Positions 16,195 to 24,951 of a stretch of 64,000 nucleotides of DNA are shown one piece after another; position 1 is the first letter of the stretch, and the number at the start of each line of letters is the position of its first letter. The DNA lies in the NCBI RefSeq assembly GCF_003268025.1, contig NZ_QLUW01000003.1, positions 186,001 through 250,000 on the forward strand, written 5' to 3'. The notes beneath the pieces are model-generated. The model saw nothing but the letters and a program-made list of their open reading frames with translations. It searched no databases and was not told the DNA's origin. The position numbers were made by a program, and so were the translations under genes. The stretch comes from Paenibacillus montanisoli (GTDB taxonomy: Bacteria; Bacillota; Bacilli; Paenibacillales; Paenibacillaceae).

Positions 16195-16641
16195 ATGAGG
16201 AAAATCATGATCATCGGCGCGATCGGGTCGGGCAAATCAACGCTCATCAAGCGGCTGTTCGGCGAGCAGGATGCGGCCCTTAAGACGCAGTCGCTCGTGT
16301 ACCGGGACTGGCTCATCGATACGCCGGGCGAATACAGCGAGAATCCGCTGTATTACCGCGCCTTAATGGCTACTTCGCATGAAGCGTGCGCGCTTGTGCT
16401 CGTGCAGGATGCGACGCGGACGCGAAATTATTTTCCGCCGGGCTTTGCAGGGGGGTTCCCGATTCCGGCGATCGGCGTCATCACCAAAATGGACGCGGCC
16501 GAGGCGGACGGCGAACGAGCCGCGATTCTGCTTCGGCAGTCGCTCCCGGCGGGCAGCGAAATTTTCTGCACTTCTTCCTTGAATATGCTTGGCTTGGAGG
16601 AGCTTCGCGCCAAGCTTCTTTCATTCGTATCCAAGGCGTGA
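16195..16641 (+). CDS. eutP: EutP/PduV P-loop GTPase-like protein
   Basis: 148-residue P-loop protein of the EutP/PduV family: Walker A GAIGSGKST at residues 8-16, DTPGEYSENPLYYRAL, and TKMD for base recognition. In Salmonella EutP has been reported to act as an acetate kinase, and PduV links compartments to filaments; which applies here is open. It starts five bases after the eutS stop. A longer upstream in-frame extension would run antiparallel through eutS in another frame and is rejected. Confidence 0.92.
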   Translation: MRKIMIIGAIGSGKSTLIKRLFGEQDAALKTQSLVYRDWLIDTPGEYSENPLYYRALMATSHEACALVLVQDATRTRNYFPPGFAGGFPIPAIGVITKMDAAEADGERAAILLRQSLPAGSEIFCTSSLNMLGLEELRAKLLSFVSKA

Positions 16642-16655
16642 CGGAGGGATAGGGC

Positions 16656-18110
16656 ATGCTGAGCGAATTATGCAGGCATCATACGGCGCTGTCTGCCGAT
16701 GACGTAACGATGATCGAGGATCTGGCCCGCCATTTGCAGTGGATCGCCGACGTGTCCCGGTCCGATGTGTTCATCGACTGCCCGCTTGCGGACGAACGCA
16801 TGGCGCTCGTCGTTGCGCAGGCGCATCCGTCCACGGCAATCTCGCTCTACAAAACGTCCGTTGTCGGTCAATACGCCCATTTCCGCAATGAACCTGCCGT
16901 CATGTTCACCTTGATGTCGGGCAAGCCGATGCTCGGCTCCCGCGGTCTGTCGCAGGAAGGCATCGCCATGCAGCAAAACGTCGTACCGATCCATGCCAAG
17001 CGGGGATGCGTCATTGGTGCTCTCATCCTCGAATCGGACATTACCAAGCACGTCGAGCAGGAGCGGAACGTGGAACGGCTGATGGAAACGACGGAGCGGC
17101 TAGGCGAAACGCTGCTCTCGCTGGCGATGTCGGAAGGCGGCATGCAGTCGCTCATGCAGGAAGGGATCGTGCTTTTCGATGAGGAAGAAATCGTCACCTA
17201 TACCAATCCTCAGGCCAAAAGGCTGCTGCTGGAAATGGGCCATCGCGGCAATGCCGAAGGCTGTCCTGTCGGCGGTTTGTTCGACGGTCGGCTGAGCAGC
17301 GCCCGCATGCGGGAACAGACGGATGTTTTTCGCGGCGAATTCCGGTTCGGCCACGTGACGTTCGAGCTCAAGGCGCTGTCCCTGTTCCGGGAGCAGCGGA
17401 TGGTCGGCGGCTTTATTCTGATCCGCGACTTATCGGAGCTCAAGGAGAAGGAGAAGCAGCTGATGATCAAGTCGGCCGTCATCAAGGAGATCCATCACCG
17501 CGTCAAAAATAACTTGCAGACCGTGTCGGGTCTCCTCCGGATGCAAATGCGGAGAACGCAGCATGAGGAGGTACGGAGCGTCTACCGGGACAGCATCAAC
17601 AGGATTAACAGCATCGCGGTGATCCATGAGATGCTTGCCTTTGAAGGCATCGAGCACAGTATTCCGTTCAAAGAGGTCGCGGAGCGGATCGCCAAAAACA
17701 TCCTCGCATCCTCTGCGAAGCCGGATCAGCGTATACATGCCGCCGTCGGCGGCGACGGGTTGATTTTGCCGTCGGAGCAGGCGATGACGCTGGCGCTGGT
17801 GCTGAATGAGCTGGTGCAAAATTGCGTCATTCACGCATTCCGCGAGCGCCTGGACGGCGAAATCGAGATCGAGCTGCGAATCGCGGGCGGAGAAGCCCAG
17901 ATTCATGTATCGGATAACGGCATCGGCATGTTGGATCCGGCCGCCGAGCCGAACGGGAGGAAGGGACATATCGGCCTTCAAATATGCGAAACGCTCGTTC
18001 AAGAAAATCTTGGGGGCCTGCTCCGAATTGCTTCAGGGCCGCTTGGTACTCGTGTCTTCATTGCATTCCCGCTGGCGGAAGCGGATGGACGGAAGGAGGA
18101 AGAAGGGTGA
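16656..18110 (+). CDS. eutW: Ethanolamine sensor histidine kinase EutW
   Basis: Soluble sensor kinase, 484 residues, with no membrane helices. The N-terminal region (~1-140) is a sensor domain of the kind seen in EutW, followed by a PAS-like region around 170-265. Then comes a HisKA_2 dimerisation domain with KEIHHRVKNNLQTVSGLLRMQ (His 280/281) and an HATPase domain (LNELVQNCVIHAF, DNGIGM). It is expected to phosphorylate EutV on sensing ethanolamine. SD GGAGGGATAGGGC precedes ATG. The stop overlaps the eutV GTG. Confidence 0.93.
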   Translation: MLSELCRHHTALSADDVTMIEDLARHLQWIADVSRSDVFIDCPLADERMALVVAQAHPSTAISLYKTSVVGQYAHFRNEPAVMFTLMSGKPMLGSRGLSQEGIAMQQNVVPIHAKRGCVIGALILESDITKHVEQERNVERLMETTERLGETLLSLAMSEGGMQSLMQEGIVLFDEEEIVTYTNPQAKRLLLEMGHRGNAEGCPVGGLFDGRLSSARMREQTDVFRGEFRFGHVTFELKALSLFREQRMVGGFILIRDLSELKEKEKQLMIKSAVIKEIHHRVKNNLQTVSGLLRMQMRRTQHEEVRSVYRDSINRINSIAVIHEMLAFEGIEHSIPFKEVAERIAKNILASSAKPDQRIHAAVGGDGLILPSEQAMTLALVLNELVQNCVIHAFRERLDGEIEIELRIAGGEAQIHVSDNGIGMLDPAAEPNGRKGHIGLQICETLVQENLGGLLRIASGPLGTRVFIAFPLAEADGRKEEEG

Positions 18111-18685
18111 AGCACGCGATTGTTATCGTGGACGACGATCCCATCATCAGGATGGATATTCGCGAAATGCTCGAGGAAGAGGGCTACCACGTCGTCGGCG
18201 AAGGGAAGAACGGCCAAGAGGCGGTGGAGCTTGCCGCGCGTTTGAAGCCCGATCTTGTCATTATGGACGTGAAAATGCCGGTCATGAACGGGATCAAAGC
18301 GACCCGCATTATTCAGGGCATGCAGGAGCTCGGCACCTCCGTCCTCCTGCTGACGGCGTACAGCCAGAAGGAATTGGTGCAGGAGGCCCGCGAGGCCGGC
18401 GTTATTGCATATCTGGTGAAGCCGGTCACGGAGGCGGACTTGATTCCGGCCGTCGAAATTGCTCTGAGCCAGAAGGCGCGATTTGACGGTCTCAGGCGCG
18501 ACCTCAAGCAGCTGCGGCAGTCGCTGGAGGAACGGAAGTGGGTAGAGAAAGCGAAGGGCGTGCTCATGAAGCGCTTCGGACTGGATGAGCAGGAAGCGTA
18601 TGCGAGGCTGCGCGACCTGAGCATGGCCGAGCGCGTGCCTCTGCCCGAACTGGCTGCGCGCTTTCTGGCGGAGGGAAGCGGGTGA
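18107..18685 (+). CDS. eutV: ANTAR response regulator EutV
   Basis: RNA-binding antiterminator, 192 residues. The receiver domain has the acidic pocket DDD near 9-11, phospho-acceptor Asp 54 in VIMDVKMP, and the KPV segment. A coiled linker follows, then a C-terminal ANTAR domain (residues ~130-190: ERKWVEKAKGVLMKRFGLDEQEAYARLRDLSM). When phosphorylated, such proteins dimerise and bind paired hexaloop hairpins, as found in the leader of this operon. GTG 18107 overlaps the eutW stop (GTGA), with AAGGAGG eight bases upstream. Confidence 0.95.
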   Translation: MKHAIVIVDDDPIIRMDIREMLEEEGYHVVGEGKNGQEAVELAARLKPDLVIMDVKMPVMNGIKATRIIQGMQELGTSVLLLTAYSQKELVQEAREAGVIAYLVKPVTEADLIPAVEIALSQKARFDGLRRDLKQLRQSLEERKWVEKAKGVLMKRFGLDEQEAYARLRDLSMAERVPLPELAARFLAEGSG

Positions 18686-20169
18686 AGGAGCAGTGGATCG
18701 CCAGCGTGGGCATCGACATCGGAACGAGCACGACCAAGCTGATCGTCAGCCGGCTGCGGCTGGTCCGCGTCTCAAGCGCGGCGGCGATGCCTAGGTATGA
18801 AATCCCGGAGCGGCAATTGCTCTATGCGAGCCCGATCCACGGCACGCCGCTGAAGGGCGAGGATGAGCTGGATGCGGATGGCGTCTGGGCGATCGTGACG
18901 GACGAATACCGGAACGCGGGCATCAGGCCGGGCGAGCTGAAGTCGGGAGCCGTGATCATTACCGGCGAAACGGCGACCAAGCGGAACGCGCGGGAGATGA
19001 TTCACCGGCTCGCCGAGCGTGCCGGTGACTTCGTCGTTGCCGCGGCGGGCGCGAATTTGGAAGGACTGCTTGCGGGCAGGGGCGCCGGCGCGGAAGCGTT
19101 GTCCATGGAGACGAGGGAAGCGGTCGCGAACATCGATATCGGAGGCGGGACGGCCAATGTGGCGGTATTCCGGCGGGGAAATCCGATAGGCACCGTCACG
19201 TTTCATGTCGGGGGCCGATTAATTAGAATTGACCGGGATGGCACGGTGGCTGCCGTTTCCCCTTCCATCCGGCCTTGGCTCGGTGCTCGCGGCTTTGTCG
19301 TTGAACCGGGGCATAAGGTGAGCATGGGGATGTTGGAGAGGATATGCGCGGCCATGTGCCGGGACATGTTGGATGCCGTGGCCGGGGTCTCGGAGCCGTC
19401 ACGGGATGCCGCATGGAAGAAGCTCCTTGTCGGAGAAAGCGGCGCGATGCCGCGCATGCCGGCCATCGAGGCGTGGACGTTCTCGGGCGGCATCGGGCAT
19501 CTTCTGATGGAAAGTCCGCCGCCGGTCTCGATGGCCGAAGCCGCCGCCTATGGCGATATCGGCCCGCTGCTTGCGCATTCGCTGCGGGTTTGCCTGCCGC
19601 AATATGCCATCCGGCTCGAGAAGCCGACGCAAACGGTCCGAGCGACCGTCATCGGCGCGGGGATGCAGAGTACCGTGATTAGCGGCGCCACGGTCCATAT
19701 AGATGCGCGGCTGCTGCCGATCCGCAGCTTGCCCGTACACAAGCTTGCCCTGCCGGTGGAAGCGGACAACGCTGGGCAGGAGCTGCTTGCGGAAGCGGTC
19801 GCCGATGCGATGCGGCTCTGCGCCGGCCTTTATGATCGCGGCGCTTCTCCGCCGTTCGCGCTTGCGCTCACCGGCTTGAAGACGGTCTCGTACGCCGCCG
19901 TTCTGCGGCTGGCCGAGGCTATTTTGCATAGCTATACGTCGGCCTTCTCGGGCAGCGAGATCCTCGTCGTCGTCTGCGAGCAGGACATGGCGCAATCGCT
20001 GGGGCAGTCGCTTCAGCTCCGGGCCGGCGAGCGCCTTTCCGTCATCTGCGTTGATCAAATCGCGGTGGAACACGGTGATTTCATCGATCTCGGCGAGCCG
20101 CTGCCGGGCAGGATGATTCCGGTCGTCGTGAAGACGCTTGCGTTCCAATCGGGCTTCAAGGGGGGATAA
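18682..20169 (+). CDS. eutA: Ethanolamine ammonia-lyase reactivase EutA
   Basis: Actin/Hsp70-fold ATPase that removes damaged cobalamin from ethanolamine ammonia-lyase. 495 residues. Phosphate-binding motifs are VGIDIGTSTTKLIVS near residue 9 and ANIDIGGGTANVAVF near 150; TFSGGIGHLL is also present. GTG 18682 overlaps the eutV stop. It precedes its client genes eutB and eutC. Confidence 0.94.
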   Translation: MKEQWIASVGIDIGTSTTKLIVSRLRLVRVSSAAAMPRYEIPERQLLYASPIHGTPLKGEDELDADGVWAIVTDEYRNAGIRPGELKSGAVIITGETATKRNAREMIHRLAERAGDFVVAAAGANLEGLLAGRGAGAEALSMETREAVANIDIGGGTANVAVFRRGNPIGTVTFHVGGRLIRIDRDGTVAAVSPSIRPWLGARGFVVEPGHKVSMGMLERICAAMCRDMLDAVAGVSEPSRDAAWKKLLVGESGAMPRMPAIEAWTFSGGIGHLLMESPPPVSMAEAAAYGDIGPLLAHSLRVCLPQYAIRLEKPTQTVRATVIGAGMQSTVISGATVHIDARLLPIRSLPVHKLALPVEADNAGQELLAEAVADAMRLCAGLYDRGASPPFALALTGLKTVSYAAVLRLAEAILHSYTSAFSGSEILVVVCEQDMAQSLGQSLQLRAGERLSVICVDQIAVEHGDFIDLGEPLPGRMIPVVVKTLAFQSGFKGG

Positions 20170-20173
20170 GAGC

Positions 20174-21535
20174 ATGAAGCTGAGCACGAATCTGTTCGGG
20201 AAGTCGTACCGCTTCCGGGATTTGAAGGCGGTGATGGCCAAAGCGAACGAAGAGAAATCCGGCGATCAGCTGGCCGGCATCGCGGCCGAGGATGCCAAGG
20301 AACGCGTGGCCGCGAAGCTAGTGCTCTCCGAGATCACGCTCGGCGATCTGCGCGATCATCCCTTGATTCCACCCGAGGATGACGAAGTGTCCCGGGTAAT
20401 CGAGGAGGCGGTGAACGAGCGGGTTTTCGCGGAGATCCGGCATTGGACCGTCGGCGAATTGCGGGAATATTTGCTCCGGCAGGAGACCGGCGGGGAACAG
20501 CTTCGCCGGATCGGCCGCGGCTTGACGAGCGAGATGGTGGCGGCGGTTGCGAAGCTGATGAGCAACCTTGACCTGATCCAGGCCGCAGCGAAGGCGGAGG
20601 TGGTGACGGCATGCAACGGCACGTTGGGGCATAGGGGCGTGCTTGCCGGACGGGCGCAGCCGAATCATCCCTCCGATAGCATCCAAGGCGTGAAGGCCTC
20701 GCTCTTCGAAGCCTTAAGCTACGGCATCGGCGATGCCGTGATCGGTGTCAATCCGGTGATTGATTCGGGAGACAGCGTCCGGAGCTTGTTGGAAGCAACC
20801 AAGGACGTGATGACGAAGTGGGAGATTCCGACGCAGAACTGCGTGCTCGCCCATGTGAAGACGCAGATGCGCGCCATCCGCGGCGGAGCGCCGGCGGATT
20901 TGATTTTCCAGAGCCTGGCGGGTACGGAGAAGGGGAACGACGCCTTCGGTATAAACGTGGAGCTGCTCGACGAGGCGAACGAGCTTATTCATAGGCAGGG
21001 CACGGGTGCTGGGCCGAACCTGTGGTATTTCGAGACGGGGCAAGGGTCGGAGCTGTCGAGCGAAGCCCATCACGGCGTCGATCAGCTAACGCTGGAAGCT
21101 AGATGTTACGGGCTGGCGCGGCGGTACCGGCCGTTCATGATCAATACGGTCGTCGGCTTTATCGGCCCTGAGTATTTGTACGACAGCCGGCAGGTGATCC
21201 GCGCGGGGCTTGAGGATCATTTTATGGGGAAGCTGCACGGGCTGCCGATGGGGGTCGATGTCTGCTATACGAACCATATGAAGGCGGATCAGAACGACAT
21301 GGACAATTTGGCGGTGCTGCTGACGGCCGCCGGGGTCAATTTCCTGATTGGCGTCGCGATGGCGGACGACTGCATGCTCAATTATCAATCGACGAGCTAT
21401 CACGATATCGCTACGCTGCGCGAGACGCTGGGCCGGAGACCGGCGCCGGAGTTCGAGAAATGGCTGGTCCGAATGGGGCTGATGGAGAACGGCAAGCTAA
21501 CGCCGCTCGCGGGCGATCCGAGCCTGTTCATGTGA
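20174..21535 (+). CDS. eutB: Ethanolamine ammonia-lyase large subunit EutB
   Basis: Adenosylcobalamin-dependent lyase that splits ethanolamine into acetaldehyde and ammonia. About 453 residues, a TIM barrel: CNGTLGHRGVLAGRAQPNHP, YGIGDAVIGVNPVIDSG, YFETGQGSELSSEAHHGVDQLTLEARCYG, and LPMGVDVCYTNHMKADQNDMDNLAVLL. ATG 20174 follows AAGGGGGG and lies four bases after the eutA stop; the longer in-frame opening at 20138 is within eutA. Closely matches known EutB length. Confidence 0.97.
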   Translation: MKLSTNLFGKSYRFRDLKAVMAKANEEKSGDQLAGIAAEDAKERVAAKLVLSEITLGDLRDHPLIPPEDDEVSRVIEEAVNERVFAEIRHWTVGELREYLLRQETGGEQLRRIGRGLTSEMVAAVAKLMSNLDLIQAAAKAEVVTACNGTLGHRGVLAGRAQPNHPSDSIQGVKASLFEALSYGIGDAVIGVNPVIDSGDSVRSLLEATKDVMTKWEIPTQNCVLAHVKTQMRAIRGGAPADLIFQSLAGTEKGNDAFGINVELLDEANELIHRQGTGAGPNLWYFETGQGSELSSEAHHGVDQLTLEARCYGLARRYRPFMINTVVGFIGPEYLYDSRQVIRAGLEDHFMGKLHGLPMGVDVCYTNHMKADQNDMDNLAVLLTAAGVNFLIGVAMADDCMLNYQSTSYHDIATLRETLGRRPAPEFEKWLVRMGLMENGKLTPLAGDPSLFM

Positions 21536-21548
21536 GGAGGATTGGGGC

Positions 21549-22562
21549 ATGCAGTCATCGAAACTGGCATTGGAGCAGCTGGTCGATCGCGTAATGGCGG
21601 AGTTGGAGAAGCGGATTGCGCCGCGTGCCGCGGATCAGGATGCCGCTGGCGCAGCCGGCACAGGCGAGTTCGGCGGGAAGGCGGCAGAAGGAAACGCCAA
21701 TGGAGGAGCAGTCGGCGAGAAGGCTTCGACGGCGGACGTCAGTGGCGCGGGCGGCGATAAGGCCGCCGCAGGCGGTGCGAACGACGATTCCGCTGAGGCA
21801 GCGGAATCGGAGGCCGACGGCGGGTCATTCGGCGTCCGGGCCTCGCATGTCCCTCATCCCAAATGGGAGGAAGGGTTGACGGAGCTGCTCGCAAGCACGC
21901 CTGCGCGAATCGGCGTATGGCGTGCGGGAACGCGGCCGCTTACGAGGGAGCTGCTGAAATTCCGCTATGACCACGCCGCGGCGGTGGACTCGATTTACGG
22001 CACCGTAAGCCAGCCGCTGCTGGATCGGTTCGGGCTGTTCACCGTTGAGACCTGCTACGGGAATACGGAGAACTATTTGAAACGGCCGGATCAGGGAAGG
22101 ATCATTACGGAGGAAGGCGCTGCGCTCATTCGTGCGACATGCAAGCGGAAGCCGCAGGTGCAAATCGTCGTCTCCGACGGGTTAAGCGCCAATGCGGTGA
22201 GTGCGAATCTCGAGGATGTTTACATGTCTTTGATAGATTCGCTGCGCGTGCAAGGGCTTGCCGCGGGCACGCCGTTCTTCGTGCGCGGCGGACGCGTGGC
22301 GGTCATGGACCACATCGGCGAGCTGCTGGAGCCGGAGGCGCTCGTCCTATTGATCGGCGAGCGGCCAGGGTTGGTCTCGTCGAAGTCGCTTAGCGCGTAC
22401 ATGTGCTACAGGCCGAGGCTTGGTACGGTGGAGAGCAGCCGGACGGTGCTGTCCAATATTCATGAGGGCGGAACGCCCCCGGTAGAAGCGGGCGCGCATA
22501 TCGGCACCATCGTCCGCGCCATGCTGGAGCAGCGTACAAGCGGCGTCCATCTGGATATTTAG
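21549..22562 (+). CDS. eutC: Ethanolamine ammonia-lyase small subunit EutC with long targeting linker
   Basis: Cobalamin-binding small subunit, partner of EutB. The catalytic domain is residues ~107-337 (RIGVWRAGTRPLTRELLKFRYDHAAAVD, SDGLSANAVSANL, DHIGELLEPEALVLLIGERPGL, NIHEGGTPPVEAGAHIG). The first ~22 residues (KLALEQLVDRVMAELEKRI) form an amphipathic helix like a shell-targeting peptide. It is joined by ~75 residues of Ala/Gly/Asp/Glu-rich, apparently unstructured linker. 337 residues, longer than the usual ~295. SD GAGGAGG precedes ATG. It is the last gene of the operon. Confidence 0.95.
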   Translation: MQSSKLALEQLVDRVMAELEKRIAPRAADQDAAGAAGTGEFGGKAAEGNANGGAVGEKASTADVSGAGGDKAAAGGANDDSAEAAESEADGGSFGVRASHVPHPKWEEGLTELLASTPARIGVWRAGTRPLTRELLKFRYDHAAAVDSIYGTVSQPLLDRFGLFTVETCYGNTENYLKRPDQGRIITEEGAALIRATCKRKPQVQIVVSDGLSANAVSANLEDVYMSLIDSLRVQGLAAGTPFFVRGGRVAVMDHIGELLEPEALVLLIGERPGLVSSKSLSAYMCYRPRLGTVESSRTVLSNIHEGGTPPVEAGAHIGTIVRAMLEQRTSGVHLDI

Positions 22563-22599
22563 ACAGGGACGGCCACCTTGCTCGTCATTCTACTCAAAG

Positions 22600-22932
22600 T
22601 GCGGTAACAGTTACCTCTCTTGACCTCACACTCGCGGCTTTGCCGCACATGTGTGGTATCAGTTACCGCTCTTGACCTCACGTTCGCCGCTTTACCGCAC
22701 ATGTGCGGTAACAGTTACCTCTCTTGACTCACGTTCGCCGCTTTGCCGCACATGTGCGGTAACAGTTACCTCTCTTAACCTCACGTTCGCCGCTTTGCCG
22801 CACATGTGCGGTAACCGTTACCTCTCTTCACCGCACATTCGCCGACTTGCTTCACATGTACGGTAACGGTTACCGCTCTTGACCTCACATTCGCCGCCTT
22901 GCCGCACATCTGCGGTAATGGTTACCTCACTA
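22600..22932 (-). repeat. 52-bp palindromic tandem array 2 (seven units), inverted relative to array 1
   Basis: The core (C/T)GGTAACNGTTACC starts at 22602, 22654, 22706, 22757, 22809, 22861 and 22913, so the step is 52 with one of 51 caused by a single missing base. After the core comes TCTCTTGACC, the reverse complement of array 1's leading segment, so the array runs in the opposite direction. Units also carry CCGCACATGTGCGG, a second perfect palindrome. It lies between the eutC stop and the operon terminator, so it should be transcribed with eut. Confidence 0.95.
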
Positions 22933-22953
22933 GGCCCGCCTCGAGCTAAATCC

Positions 22954-22987
22954 GACTGCACCTAAACGATTAGGTGCAGTCTTTTTT
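22954..22987 (+). terminator. Terminator of the eut operon
   Basis: GACTGCACCTAA (22954-22965), loop ACGA, TTAGGTGCAGTC, then a T run. A perfect 12-base stem. No earlier terminator was seen after eutC. Confidence 0.92.
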
Positions 22988-23036
22988 ATTGCTCACGGAA
23001 CCTAAAAAAAACACAAGCGCAAGAAAAGCGATTCCA

Positions 23037-23065
23037 TTGTTGCTTCACCCGCCAGCGGCTAGGAT
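23037..23065 (+). promoter_or_regulatory. Candidate promoter of the ABC transporter genes
   Basis: TTGTTG (23037-23042), 17 bases, TAGGAT (23060-23065). The expected start point is near the ATG at 23072, which favours the downstream TTG start of the permease. The sequence CCATTGT here recurs in the promoter ahead of the binding-protein gene. Confidence 0.45.
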
Positions 23066-23071
23066 GAGAGT

Positions 23072-24004
23072 ATGCACAAACAAGCTGCTGGCGAGGAGGG
23101 ATGGCTGTTGCTCGGATTCATCTGGAAGTACCGGACGCTGTATCTGCTTTCGATCCCAGGCATACTTTATTTTCTCGTGTTCAAATACGTGCCGCTGCTC
23201 GGATCGGTGATTGCGTTCCAGAATTACAATCTGTTCGCCGGCTTCAGCGGAAGCCCTTGGGTCGGTTTCGAGCATTTCGAGCGCATGTTCCAGCATTACG
23301 ACTTTCTGCGCATATTGAAAAACACGCTGGTGCTCGGCGCTCTCGATATATCGCTCGCGTTCACGGCGCCGATTATACTGGCCTTGCTATTAAACGAGGT
23401 CCGTTTAGTCCTCTATAAGAAGATCGTGCAGACCATTGTCTACGCGCCGCACTTCTTGTCGTGGGTCATCGTCAGCGGCATCTTCGCGGGCATGCTGTCG
23501 CCCACCTCCGGCATAGTGAATGCGATCGTCGGCTGGTTCGGCATAGATCCGATTTATTTTCTCGGCGAGAACGGCTATATCCGCTCCATTCTGGTTGGCT
23601 CCGGCTTGTGGCGTGACGTAGGCTGGGGGACGATCATCTATCTCGCCGCTTTGACCGGCATCAATCCCGAGCTGTACGAAGCGTCCGAGATCGACGGCGC
23701 AGGCCGATGGAAGCAAACGCTGAAGATCACGCTGCCGTCGCTGCTCCCGGTGATTACGGTGCTCTTTCTTCTGAAGATCGGCGACTTCATGGATTACGGC
23801 TTCGAACGGGTCTTCGTCTTCCAGAACCCGCTCAACGTTACGAATAGCGAAATTTTGGACACCTATATCTACAAAGCTGGCTTGAAGCAAATGCAATACA
23901 GCTACGCGACCGCAATCGGGCTGTTCAAATCGGTCGTCGGCTTGTTCCTGCTGGTGATCGCCAACTCGTTAAGCCGCAAAGCGACCGGAGAATCGTTGTA
24001 TTGA
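23072..24004 (+). CDS. Carbohydrate ABC transporter permease, LplB type
   Basis: Inner-membrane permease, up to 310 residues with six predicted helices, starting with YLLSIPGILYFLVFKYVPLLGSVIAFQNY. The EAA loop (LYEASEIDGAGRWKQTLKITLPSLLP) contacts the ATPase. Two starts are possible: ATG 23072 with a weak AGGA, or TTG 23108 seven bases after GAGGAGGG (23093-23100), which also fits the promoter. No ATPase gene is nearby, as usual in Paenibacillus, where a shared MsmX-like ATPase serves such systems. It pairs with the next permease and the solute-binding lipoprotein. Confidence 0.92.
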   Translation: MHKQAAGEEGWLLLGFIWKYRTLYLLSIPGILYFLVFKYVPLLGSVIAFQNYNLFAGFSGSPWVGFEHFERMFQHYDFLRILKNTLVLGALDISLAFTAPIILALLLNEVRLVLYKKIVQTIVYAPHFLSWVIVSGIFAGMLSPTSGIVNAIVGWFGIDPIYFLGENGYIRSILVGSGLWRDVGWGTIIYLAALTGINPELYEASEIDGAGRWKQTLKITLPSLLPVITVLFLLKIGDFMDYGFERVFVFQNPLNVTNSEILDTYIYKAGLKQMQYSYATAIGLFKSVVGLFLLVIANSLSRKATGESLY

Positions 24005-24017
24005 AGGAGGAGTGGCA

Positions 24018-24893
24018 GTGATCAGGCGCGAGCATTGGAGCAGAAAGCTGTTCCTCGTTGCGAACTATTTACTATTGACCGGATTGTCGCTCACGATGCT
24101 GCTGCCGTTCTTGAACGTAATCGCGCAATCGTTCAGCGGCGCAGCAGCGATCGATCGGGGCGACGTCATGTTTTGGCCCGTCGATTTTACGCTGAATTAT
24201 TATCGCTACGTGTTCGATGACATCTCGATCTGGCGCGCATTCGGCATTACCGTTTATATTACGGTGCTCGGAACGCTTATCAATTTGACCGCCACCTCGT
24301 CGCTTGCCTACCCGTTGTCGCGGGCCGAATACGTCGGTCGCAAGTACGTGCTGCTGTTCATTCTGATGACGATGATTTTTACGGCGCCGCTTATCCCGCA
24401 ATTTATGCTGATGAGAGAAATTCATTTGATCAATACGCTCTGGGCGCTCATGATCCCGACGGCGATCAGCGCGTTTAACCTCATTGTGCTGCGGTCGTTC
24501 TTCGTGCAAATTCCGACGGAGCTGATCGACAGCGCCCGGATTGACGGCTGCGGCGAGCTCAGGATACTCCGAAGCCTGATGCTCCCTCTGTCCAAGCCCG
24601 CGCTTGCGACGATCGGCATTTTCTATTCGGTGACGAACTGGAACAAATATATGGACGCGTTGTATTATTTGAATGACCGCAGGCTCTATCCCTTGCAGGT
24701 GAAGCTGAGGGAGCTGCTGATCAACGACGATTTGGTCGATACGGGCAATCTGCCGTTCGATATCGCGTCGCAGTCGGTGCAGGGCGTGCAGATGGCCGTC
24801 ATTCTTGTGGCGACGCTGCCGATTATTTTGCTGTATCCGTTCTTGCAGCGCTATTTCATTAAGGGCATGCTGATTGGATCGATTAAATCGTAA
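24018..24893 (+). CDS. Carbohydrate ABC transporter permease, LplC/YtcP type
   Basis: Second permease subunit, ~291 residues with six helices: LLTGLSLTMLLPFLNVIAQSFSG, EAA loop LIDSARIDGCGELRILRSLMLPLSKPALATIG, and end KGMLIGSIKS, characteristic of the family. AAGGAGG (24004-24010) is seven bases from GTG 24018; GTG 24012 is too close. It forms a heterodimer with the preceding gene product for oligosaccharide uptake. Confidence 0.93.
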   Translation: MIRREHWSRKLFLVANYLLLTGLSLTMLLPFLNVIAQSFSGAAAIDRGDVMFWPVDFTLNYYRYVFDDISIWRAFGITVYITVLGTLINLTATSSLAYPLSRAEYVGRKYVLLFILMTMIFTAPLIPQFMLMREIHLINTLWALMIPTAISAFNLIVLRSFFVQIPTELIDSARIDGCGELRILRSLMLPLSKPALATIGIFYSVTNWNKYMDALYYLNDRRLYPLQVKLRELLINDDLVDTGNLPFDIASQSVQGVQMAVILVATLPIILLYPFLQRYFIKGMLIGSIKS

Positions 24894-24951
24894 GGGTCTC
24901 ACATTTTTCTATAAATATAAAAAAACGACAAGTCAAGCCAATCGAACTCCA

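Noticed and set aside
10715-22932. Transposon or integrated element carrying eut between inverted arrays
   Set aside because: No transposase, integrase or target-site duplication was seen; the arrays also occur elsewhere in the window without such an arrangement.
24072-24902. Minus-strand frame of 276 residues over the second permease
   Set aside because: Antisense shadow, no promoter or SD and implausible composition.
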